This document shows positions 44,514 to 51,623 of a DNA stretch of 64,000 nt, piece by piece. Origin of the DNA: Flavobacterium sp. I3-2 (GTDB lineage: Bacteria; Bacteroidota; Bacteroidia; Flavobacteriales; Flavobacteriaceae). The first letter of the stretch is position 1; every line of letters starts with the position of its first letter. Location: the NCBI RefSeq assembly GCF_013389595.1, contig NZ_CP058306.1, forward strand, positions 2,356,001 through 2,420,000. Reading direction: 5' to 3'. The notes under the pieces were generated by a model. The model had not been told where the DNA came from, did no database searches, and saw only the letters and a list, made by a program, of their open reading frames with translations. A program made the position numbers and the translations under genes.

Positions 44514-44639
44514 TAACGTTTCGGGTATTGCCGAAGGCGGGGATTTTTAGTACTAAAGTTTAATCGAAGAACGAATGTTGAACTTTGCACAAATGCTCAA
44601 TCGAAGAACTTCAGCCCCGCTTTTGGCAATACCATGTTA
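44514..44639 (-). repeat. attC-like site 49, short class F
   Basis: 126 bp, TAAC to GTTA. The outer arms GGTATTGCCGAAGGCGGGG and CCCCGCTTTTGGCAATACC are those of class F, but the long inner stem is replaced by a short loop. 3' site of the P-type ATPase cassette. Confidence 0.85.
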
Positions 44640-44669
44640 CAGGCTGGCGTTTTCGTTAACTGTGTAATT

Positions 44670-47177
44670 TTAGCTATTTATTTTCAACCTTTTAACCCAT
44701 TTATACACTTCGACCCACAACACCGACACGGCAGCAATTAAAATTGAGATTAAGAATTGCTGGAAATTTATACTACTCAATTGAAAGAAAGAAGCGAATG
44801 GCGGAATATAGAGTATTGCAATAAGTAAAACCAAAGATGCTCCAAGTATTAATGGGAACAATGTATTTTTATTTTTAAAACTATCAAATACACTGTAAAT
44901 GAATGAGCGATTAACCATACTCAAAAACACATTTGCAAATACTAAAGTTGTGAAAACTATTGAACGTGTAGTTGCTTCATTACTACCGTTTTGTACAGCA
45001 TACTGATATGCAGTTAGAACGCCTGCGGTAATGGCCAATCCCTGAATAATACTAATGCTTAATTCTTTCCAGCTCAAGAATGTCTCGGTCATTTTACGTG
45101 GTTTCTCTAGCATTGTATTTTTTTCCATCGGCTCATTTTCATAGACAATAGAACAGGTTGGCCCCATTATTAGCTCCAAGAAAATAACATGTACCGGTGT
45201 GAAAATATGCGGATATATCCAACCCAAAAACAAGGGTAAAGAAACCGTTAGAATAATCGGAATATGAATGGATATAATATATTGAATGGCTTTTTTGAGA
45301 TTGGAATAAATTCTTCTTCCAGCCGCTATTCCAGTGATCAATTTGTCTAAATCATCATTTGCAATAACCAATGCTGCCGCTGCTTTTGCGATTTCTGTTC
45401 CTTTATTTCCCATCGCTACACCAATATGAGCTGCTTTCAAAGCAGGTGCATCATTCACGCCATCTCCCAGCATGGCCACCACTTCATCGTTCTTTTTAAG
45501 AGCGTTTACAATTGCCAATTTTGCCTCGGGGAACATACGCGTAAACAGTGTGGTGCTTTTAGAAAGTTCCATCAATTCTGTTTCTGTGTGATGAACGATT
45601 TCCGTTCCGTTTACCGCTGGTGTTTCGTTTATAATGCCTGCTTGATGCGCAATAGCCTTTGTCGTATCTGCATTGTCTCCTGTGATGACTTTTACCTTGA
45701 TGCCTGCAGCATATATCTTTTTAAATACTTCTTGAATGTTCGCTTTCGGAGGATCGTAGAAAACGGTAAATCCTAAAAAGTCAAAAGAAAAATCTTGTTG
45801 TTTTTCAGGAAAGTGATTGCCTTCAAAATTAGATTTAGCCACGCCCAGTACTCGGTACCCTTGCGCTCCGAAATTGATGATATGTTGTCGTAAATTGTCC
45901 TTCTCGCTTTCCGTAAGATTAGAAACGGCAAGAATGGCTTCGGGCGCACCTTTGGCTGCAATAATTCTTTCACCTAAACTATTTTCAAAAAGATGCGTCA
46001 TCATTGGAGGTTTCCCTTCTAATGGATATTCGTGTATCATTTGAAAATTCTTCCGCTCATCATTGGATTGTGTTTGCTCATAAATTTGATGCAGTGTTTT
46101 TTCCATGGGATCAAACGGAATGGGTTCACTACTCCACATAGCGAAACGAATAAGCTCTGAAAGCTCAGGTGTATTGAATTGCGTATCCTCAAAAACCTTG
46201 TTTGATTTGTAATCAAATAAAAGTTTCAGTCGCATGGAGCTTTCAGTAATAGTTCCCGTTTTGTCCGTACAGATCACTGTAGTACTGCCCAATGTTTCGA
46301 CCACACTACTACGTTTAATTATCACACCTTCACTCATTAATTTCCAGGCACCTAAAGCCATAAAAGTAGTAAAGGCTACAGGGATTTCTTCTGGAAGCAC
46401 AGACATGGCCAAGGTTAATCCAGCGAGTAAACTTTGTATGATATCTCCTGATTTCCAGTAACTAAATCCCCAAACCATCAGAAACACGATAACACCAATA
46501 ATCGCCATTCCCTTTACAAATTTGGTAATCTGAATTTGCAGTGGCGAATGAACTTCTTTGATATCTTGAATGGATTGACTGATTTTCCCTAGTTTGGTTT
46601 CTGCTCCAATTTTCTCTACATTAAAGATGGCCAAACCAGATACTACCAGCGTTCCGCTATATATTTTTCTATCTTCGGTTTCTTGACTTTTAAATACTGA
46701 AAAACTTTCACCTGTTAGTGAGGCTTCATTAACTGAAAAATCATTGCTGTGCACAATTTCGCCATCAGCACTAATCATTTTTCCTTCTTCGACAATGCAT
46801 AAATCGCCAACGGCAATTTCGTTTGTGGGAATTTGCATCACGATTGAATCTCTGATAACAGAACTTAACGGTTCGTTCAATTTTTTCAAAGCTTCCAGTG
46901 CTTTTTTACTGCGATTGTCTTGATAGAATGAAATGCCAGAAACGACAATAATAGCGCCCAACATAAAAATAGCTTCGGAATAATTGCCAACTATTATATA
47001 AATAACTGTTACCGCAATAAGCAAAAGCAGCATTGGTTCTTTCAAAATATCGAGCAACATCCTATACCACGCATTTTTTTTAATAGCGTCTATTTGATTG
47101 AAACCAAATTTTTTTCGAGAGGTTTTTAATTCCTCAGTTGTGAGACCTTTAATGTGTTTGGGGACATTATACTGCAT
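44670..47177 (-). CDS. P-type cation-transporting ATPase
   Basis: 835 residues. Actuator motif LTGES, phosphorylation motif TVICTDKTGTITESS (Asp near residue 307), nucleotide domain, and hinge MLGDGVNDAPAL are all intact. About eight to ten membrane helices; the PEEIP motif in helix 4 is typical of the Ca2+/Mn2+-type (P2) pumps, so export of a divalent cation is likely, though other cations cannot be excluded. At 2.6 kb it fills one of the largest cassettes (ends GTTACAGGC and GCCTGTAAC). Its codon use is somewhat richer in GC than its neighbours. Confidence 0.9.
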   Translation of the reverse strand: MQYNVPKHIKGLTTEELKTSRKKFGFNQIDAIKKNAWYRMLLDILKEPMLLLLIAVTVIYIIVGNYSEAIFMLGAIIVVSGISFYQDNRSKKALEALKKLNEPLSSVIRDSIVMQIPTNEIAVGDLCIVEEGKMISADGEIVHSNDFSVNEASLTGESFSVFKSQETEDRKIYSGTLVVSGLAIFNVEKIGAETKLGKISQSIQDIKEVHSPLQIQITKFVKGMAIIGVIVFLMVWGFSYWKSGDIIQSLLAGLTLAMSVLPEEIPVAFTTFMALGAWKLMSEGVIIKRSSVVETLGSTTVICTDKTGTITESSMRLKLLFDYKSNKVFEDTQFNTPELSELIRFAMWSSEPIPFDPMEKTLHQIYEQTQSNDERKNFQMIHEYPLEGKPPMMTHLFENSLGERIIAAKGAPEAILAVSNLTESEKDNLRQHIINFGAQGYRVLGVAKSNFEGNHFPEKQQDFSFDFLGFTVFYDPPKANIQEVFKKIYAAGIKVKVITGDNADTTKAIAHQAGIINETPAVNGTEIVHHTETELMELSKSTTLFTRMFPEAKLAIVNALKKNDEVVAMLGDGVNDAPALKAAHIGVAMGNKGTEIAKAAAALVIANDDLDKLITGIAAGRRIYSNLKKAIQYIISIHIPIILTVSLPLFLGWIYPHIFTPVHVIFLELIMGPTCSIVYENEPMEKNTMLEKPRKMTETFLSWKELSISIIQGLAITAGVLTAYQYAVQNGSNEATTRSIVFTTLVFANVFLSMVNRSFIYSVFDSFKNKNTLFPLILGASLVLLIAILYIPPFASFFQLSSINFQQFLISILIAAVSVLWVEVYKWVKRLKINS

Positions 47178-47273
47178 CAGTCTAATTTTTTAAAAACATA
47201 AAACTGTTAGATTTATTTAAATTACTGTGAAAAGCGTTTTTGTGATTTTAGTGCATTTTTCCACGCTTGCCTG

Positions 47274-47360
47274 TAACGTTGGACGTATTGGCGAAGTTGC
47301 GAGAAAATATAGATAACAGTTGCGTTTAGTTATGCTCGCAATTTTGCCAATACGATGTTG
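47274..47360 (-). repeat. attC-like site 50, short class H
   Basis: 87 bp; same as site 26. 3' site of the gene-less cassette next to the recombinase. Last complete attC-like site of the array. Confidence 0.87.
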
Positions 47361-47703
47361 TACGAAGTTTTTACTTGAACAGTTTTGGACTCCTTTCCAT
47401 ATAAAATAAGTTTAAATTATTGCGCTAAATCCCCGATTTGCGAACGTCATTTAAACTTATGTTTGGTAAATATAAGAATCTTGTTGTTTTAAATTAATGA
47501 AAAACAGTCAATTACTTGACTTTGTCATTTTTTTTCATTAAATTGTCTAAGCTTTTTAGCGTTTCGCTTTGAAAACGAGTTTTCAGCAAAATCTTTTGCA
47601 AAGCTTAGCAGGCAAAATAATCCTTATTTTTTGCCTTTAAAACAACTCCTTCTTATTAAAATTACCAAACTTTTATTCGGAAAGTACGTCCTAAAATTGC
47701 GTA
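47361..47703. other. gene-less structured cassette, copy 4 of 4
   Basis: 343 bp, first cassette after the recombinase and so, by integron logic, the latest insertion or a fixed leader. It has TATGTTTG like copy 2. Its plus-strand promoter candidate points to the recombinase gene. Confidence 0.7.
47437..47465 (+). promoter_or_regulatory. candidate promoter inside gene-less cassette
   Basis: TTTG at 47437-47440 and TATGTTTG at 47458-47465 with 17 bp between fit the Flavobacterium pattern (TTG, 17-23 bp, TAnnTTTG). It is conserved in all four cassette copies. In this copy a transcript would cross the folded elements and enter the recombinase gene about 380 bp downstream. Confidence 0.45.
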
Positions 47704-47791
47704 CAACATTTATATATACGCAAGATACAATTAATATTTAAATATCAAAATTATTTATTAACTTGCATAATATTAGGTAGATAAGTGGTTT
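47704..47791 (-). other. attI-like recombination junction and leader
   Basis: The array stops at CAAC 47704-47707. To the right no paired arm of the attC type exists; the sequence is AT-rich up to the recombinase start. In gene orientation the junction reads AAAT-GTTGTACG, so the core G-TT is present on the recombinase side, as at an integron attI site. Binding sites for the recombinase cannot be defined by eye. Confidence 0.55.
47746..47753 (-). promoter_or_regulatory. candidate array promoter, -7 element
   Basis: On the minus strand TAATTTTG is a full match to TAnnTTTG, about 40 bp before the first cassette and pointing into the array. No clear TTG is seen 17-23 bp upstream, so the call is weak. 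The position is that of the Pc promoter of integrons. Confidence 0.4.
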
Positions 47792-47845
47792 TTGCGCGTT
47801 GCGTATTTTGTATTGTTGAAGAAATATAAGCGAAGTTATTTTACA

Positions 47846-48922
47846 ATGAATGAGTTTTTCTTAAATATTAAAGTTTATGTGGGCGAACATCGAAATAAAA
47901 ATGTTCTTTGGGTTCGCATGCCAAATAATCAATTATTTAAAAATTTTCTAAAAACTAATATTTCAACAGCTCGTTGGTCTAATACTTATAAATGTTGGTA
48001 TGTTATTGATTCTTTTGCAAACAGAAATTTTCTTCAAATCGAACAAAAAAAATACGACGGAAAGTCTCTCTACGCTAAAATCGCTCCAATTAATCACCTC
48101 GAATTAAAACGTTACATCGAACAACTTCGACTAAAAGCTTACAGCGAAAGTACAATTAAAACCTACACCATTGAATTTGCTCAGTGGCTTTATGCATTAA
48201 AAGATTTTCCCGTTTTAAATTCCAATTCTGAACAACTTCGTAGCTATCTTTTATTTTGTATTACGGAACTTAAATTATCCGAAAATCAAATTCATTCTCG
48301 TTTGAATGCTTTAAAATTTTATTACGAAAAAGTGTTGATGCAAGAATCTTTTTTCTTTGATATTCCGCGTCCTAAAAAAACAAGTTCTTTACCTAAAGTA
48401 TTGTCAACTAACGAAATTCGACGCTTATTTGAAGTGACTACAAATTTAAAACATCTAATGATTTTAAAAATGGGTTATGGTTTAGGACTTCGGGTTAGTG
48501 AAATTGCAGCTTTGAAAATTTTAAATATTGATTCGAATAGAATGTTGGTTCATGTTCAAAATGCAAAAGGGAAAAAAGATAGATATGTACCTTTACCTCG
48601 TACTATTTTAGATGACCTTCGTTTGTATTATAAACAATTTAAACCTCAGTTATATTTGTTTGAAACGAAACCTAAAAATGCAATTTCTACTCGTTCTATA
48701 CAATTGATTTTTACATCAGCTAAAGAAAAAGCTAACATCAAAAAAACTGTCGGAGTTCATGGTTTACGACATAGTTATGCCACACATTTATTAGAATACG
48801 GAACGGACATGTCCATTATTCAAAAACTTTTAGGTCATAATAGCGTTAAAACTACGAATGTTTATGCAAAGGTTACCAATACCATTTTTAGTAAGATAAA
48901 AAGTCCTTTAGATGAATTGTAA
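47846..48922 (+). CDS. tyrosine recombinase at the head of the array
   Basis: 358 residues from ATG 47846; an in-frame TTG start at 47792 would add 18. Residues 5-65 are a small N-terminal domain with ARWSNTYKCWYV, seen in many Bacteroidota recombinases. Residues 85-170 are a SAM-like core-binding domain and 185-345 the catalytic domain with Arg216, Lys241, His305, Arg308, His331 and Tyr340. Between Lys241 and His305 there are 63 residues, close to XerD and about 40 short of IntI1, so the extra IntI domain is absent. The C-terminal KSPLDEL resembles RSPLDAL of IntI1. It is transcribed away from the cassettes, as intI genes are. Confidence 0.9.
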   Translation: MNEFFLNIKVYVGEHRNKNVLWVRMPNNQLFKNFLKTNISTARWSNTYKCWYVIDSFANRNFLQIEQKKYDGKSLYAKIAPINHLELKRYIEQLRLKAYSESTIKTYTIEFAQWLYALKDFPVLNSNSEQLRSYLLFCITELKLSENQIHSRLNALKFYYEKVLMQESFFFDIPRPKKTSSLPKVLSTNEIRRLFEVTTNLKHLMILKMGYGLGLRVSEIAALKILNIDSNRMLVHVQNAKGKKDRYVPLPRTILDDLRLYYKQFKPQLYLFETKPKNAISTRSIQLIFTSAKEKANIKKTVGVHGLRHSYATHLLEYGTDMSIIQKLLGHNSVKTTNVYAKVTNTIFSKIKSPLDEL

Positions 48923-48925
48923 AAA

Positions 48926-48958
48926 AAAAAACGGTTCTGAAATTTCAAAACCGTTTTT
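48926..48958 (+). terminator. hairpin terminator after recombinase gene
   Basis: AAAACGGTT and AACCGTTTT pair around TGAAATTTCA, followed by T residues. A-tract on the other side makes it suitable for the convergent TerC-like gene as well. Confidence 0.8.
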
Positions 48959-48961
48959 GTA

Positions 48962-49768
48962 TTAAATATTTTTATTTTGTTCCTTTTCGTTTCCGACTAT
49001 ATTTCGGATACTCGCCGGATTTTCGTTTTTCTTTTTCATCTTAAGATTTAAGAATTCGACTAAAACTGAGAATCCCATCGCAAAATAAATGTATCCTTTT
49101 GAGATGTGTTGGTCAAATCCTTCTGCTAGTAACGAAACTCCAATCAATAACAAGAAAGATAATGCTAACATTTTTACTGTAGGATGTTCATTTACAAATT
49201 TAGAAACCGAACTTGCGGATAACATCATTACAGCAACTGCAATTATTACTGCTGCAATCATTACTTCAATGTGTTCAGCCATTCCAACCGCAGTTATTAC
49301 AGAATCTAAAGAGAAAACAATGTCTAAAACCAAAATCTGAGCAATGGTTCCTGCAAATGAATGTACTTTAACTTTTCCTTCTTCTTCTGCAACACCTTCA
49401 ATTTTATGATGAATTTCAACTGTTGATTTGTAAATTAAAAACAAACCTCCAATTAATAAAATTAAATCTCGTCCGGAAATTGCCAATTTTTCTAACCATT
49501 CTGGGTCTGTAATACCAACTAAACTTCCTAAGTTAAAAATAGGTGTGGTTAAACTCATTACCCAACTTAATGAAAATAAAAGTAAAACTCGCGTAAACAT
49601 GGCTAAGAAAAGACCTAATTGTTGTGCTTTTTTTTGTTGTTCTTTTGGAAGTTTTCCTGAAAGAATCGATATAAATACAATGTTGTCTATTCCTAAAACT
49701 ATTTCTAACATAGTTAATGTAAATAGTGCAATTAACGCATCAGCTTGTAAAAAAATTGAAAAATCCAT
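48962..49768 (-). CDS. TerC-family integral membrane protein
   Basis: 268 residues, about seven membrane helices. LEIVLGIDNIVFISIL in helix 1 and VLDIVFSLDSVITAVG in helix 4 are the paired acidic motifs of TerC proteins, which handle metal ions such as manganese or relate to tellurite resistance. The first chromosomal gene to the right of the recombinase, convergent with it. Confidence 0.9.
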   Translation of the reverse strand: MDFSIFLQADALIALFTLTMLEIVLGIDNIVFISILSGKLPKEQQKKAQQLGLFLAMFTRVLLLFSLSWVMSLTTPIFNLGSLVGITDPEWLEKLAISGRDLILLIGGLFLIYKSTVEIHHKIEGVAEEEGKVKVHSFAGTIAQILVLDIVFSLDSVITAVGMAEHIEVMIAAVIIAVAVMMLSASSVSKFVNEHPTVKMLALSFLLLIGVSLLAEGFDQHISKGYIYFAMGFSVLVEFLNLKMKKKNENPASIRNIVGNEKEQNKNI

Positions 49769-49771
49769 TGA

Positions 49772-50146
49772 TTAACTTGAAGTTTTTTTAATTGTTCCTT
49801 TTTCTTTAGTTTTAGCTCCTACAATTCCATATTCAAAAATGTATTCATCGCCGTTGGTGCTTAATATTTTCATATGGACTGCCTTTTTTTCTTGCATATT
49901 TTTTGGATGTAATTTTTCCAAAACATATTCGCAATCATTTATCCATCGTATCGAAGCAGTGTCTGTTTTACCATTATAAGTTTCAATTTCTATCGAATCA
50001 TTTCTCACAAAAGTCGAACTGTGTTTTACTCCATCAATTTCTTGTTCAAATACAAAAGTTCCTGTTTTAAAATCAGAACAATTTCTTTCTTGATTGTAGC
50101 ATGATGTTAAACTGATTAATCCAATTCCAAAAAGTAATTTCTTCAT
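49772..50146 (-). CDS. small lipoprotein
   Basis: 124 residues. Lipobox LTSC (Cys16), mature part beta-rich (TGTFVFEQEIDGVKHSSTFVRND). Three bp upstream of the TerC-like gene and just after a DUF6095-like gene in one unit. Function unknown. Confidence 0.8.
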   Translation of the reverse strand: MKKLLFGIGLISLTSCYNQERNCSDFKTGTFVFEQEIDGVKHSSTFVRNDSIEIETYNGKTDTASIRWINDCEYVLEKLHPKNMQEKKAVHMKILSTNGDEYIFEYGIVGAKTKEKGTIKKTSS

Positions 50147-50147
50147 T

Positions 50148-50390
50148 TTATTTTTTTAAATTATCATTAAAAAATCCTTTTACCATTGTTGTTATTCCTT
50201 TAAAAAATAAAAACATCGAAAATAAACAAATCAAAATTCCAACTATTAAAACAACATAATAAAATGGATGGTTTTGATTTTTAAACGACGAGTTTATAAT
50301 TACAGGTCCCAAAAACATTAAAGGAATTGCCATTGAAACTTTTCTAATTCCTTTAAATACGGTTTCTTTGTCAAATTCTGGTGCTGCCAT
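50148..50390 (-). CDS. DUF6095-like small membrane protein
   Basis: 80 residues, two membrane helices (about 18-38 and 44-68). It starts in the stop of murQ (TAATG overlap), a sign of translational coupling. This pairing is familiar from flavobacteria. Function unknown. Confidence 0.8.
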   Translation of the reverse strand: MAAPEFDKETVFKGIRKVSMAIPLMFLGPVIINSSFKNQNHPFYYVVLIVGILICLFSMFLFFKGITTMVKGFFNDNLKK

Positions 50391-51202
50391 TATTTTTTAT
50401 AATTTATGAGAACGTTATTTACGTTTCCGTATGTTTCTAATAATTTTTTAGCTTCGATTAAATCGATTTGCAATTCATCTACCAACATCATTTGTGCTCT
50501 ATGAACCAATTTATCGTTAGAAAGTTTCATGTGTACCATTTTGTTTCCTTTTACTTTCCCAAGTTGAATCATCGTAGTCGTAGAAATCATATTTAAAATC
50601 AATTTTTGAGCTGTTCCGGCTTTCATTCTTGAACTGCCTGTAACAAACTCTGGACCTACAACGACTTCTATCGGATAATCAACTGCTAAAGCTAACGGAC
50701 TTCCCGGATTACAGGTGATACAAGCGGTTGGAATATTGTTTTCTTTACAAAAAAGCATACCACCTAAAACGTAAGGTGTTGTTCCTGAAGCAGCAATTCC
50801 GACAACAAAATCATTCGAGTTTATTTTAAAAGCTTGTAAATCAATCGCAGCTTGTTGGGTATTATCTTCGGCATTTTCAACTGCTTTTCTAATAGCAACA
50901 TCACCACCTGCAATTAATCCGTTAACCAAATCAAACGGAACTCCATAAGTAGGTGGACATTCCGAAGCATCTAAAATACCTAATCTTCCAGAAGTTCCTG
51001 CTCCAATATAAAACAATCGACCGCCATTTTTTAATTGCGAAACAATTTTTACTACAGCTTTTTCAATCTGAGGTAAAGCTTTTTCAACCGCAATCGGAAC
51101 CGTTTGGTCTTCATTATTTATATTTGTAAGCAGCTCAATTACAGACATTTTTTCTAATGATTGATAATTCGATGCCGATTCTGTTATTTTATTAAAACTC
51201 AT
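50390..51202 (-). CDS. murQ: N-acetylmuramic acid 6-phosphate etherase
   Basis: 270 residues from ATG 51202 (MSFNKITESASNYQSLEKMS); the frame extends upstream but this start fits the family length. It cleaves the lactyl ether of MurNAc 6-phosphate to give GlcNAc 6-phosphate in cell-wall recycling. The SIS-domain sugar-phosphate site GAGTSGRLGILDASECPPTYG and the catalytic-region GPEFVTGSSRMKAGTAQK are intact. Cytosolic. Heads a short operon with the DUF6095-like and lipoprotein genes. Confidence 0.95.
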   Translation of the reverse strand: MSFNKITESASNYQSLEKMSVIELLTNINNEDQTVPIAVEKALPQIEKAVVKIVSQLKNGGRLFYIGAGTSGRLGILDASECPPTYGVPFDLVNGLIAGGDVAIRKAVENAEDNTQQAAIDLQAFKINSNDFVVGIAASGTTPYVLGGMLFCKENNIPTACITCNPGSPLALAVDYPIEVVVGPEFVTGSSRMKAGTAQKLILNMISTTTMIQLGKVKGNKMVHMKLSNDKLVHRAQMMLVDELQIDLIEAKKLLETYGNVNNVLINYKK

Positions 51203-51292
51203 AAGTATAAATATGAACAACAAATTTACACAAATAATAATGTTTATGATGTTAAATAACTAATATTTAATAGTGTTTTCTTTTAAAATGAC

Positions 51293-51300
51293 TACTTTTG
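51293..51300 (+). promoter_or_regulatory. rnpB promoter, -7 element
   Basis: TACTTTTG, a match to TAnnTTTG, ends 7-8 bp before the RNA start. The upstream element is weak (GTTTTC region). Confidence 0.6.
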
Positions 51301-51307
51301 CACCTCA

Positions 51308-51623
51308 ATAGTAGACCGCCTTATCGCTGGTTTTAAATCAGAGGAAAGTCTGGGCACCATAGAGTAAGCTTAGCGGGTAACGCCCGCCCATCGTGAGGTG
51401 AGGACAAGTGCAACAGAAAGTATGTACAGGTAATGCTGTAGTGAAACCAGGTAAACTCTTTGCGGTGAAATGCCATGTAAACCAACGTTTGAGGGCTACT
51501 CGCTTGATGTTGGAGGGTAGGCAGATGGAACTTTTGAGTAATTGAAAGTCTAGATAAATGATAAGGAAAAGCACCTCAAATTTGTGAAGTGCTTTTACAG
51601 AACCCGGCTTATAGGTCTACTAT
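51308..51623 (+). ncRNA. rnpB: RNase P RNA
   Basis: Starts AGTAGACCGCC and ends with GGTCTACT, which pair as helix P1. Diagnostic conserved segments are GAGGAAAGTCTGGGC near the start and ACAGAACCCGGCTTATAGG near the end, forming helix P4. About 316 nt, bacterial type A-like. The RNA removes 5' leaders from tRNA precursors. Its end overlaps the convergent hydrolase gene by a few bases. Confidence 0.95.

Noticed and set aside
316..44639. CRISPR array, because of the many regular repeats.
   Set aside because: Repeats are mostly 180-190 bp, imperfect and separated by genes of varying length; no short spacers and no cas genes.
45426..46461. Open frames antisense or out of frame in the P-type ATPase gene.
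   Set aside because: The ATPase frame is complete with all family motifs; the others have none.
47792..48922. Classical IntI integrase.
   Set aside because: The spacing between the catalytic Lys and His is XerD-like and the IntI-specific insert is missing.
51338..51574. Minus-strand open frame of 78 codons.
   Set aside because: It lies inside rnpB and is only antisense to the RNA.
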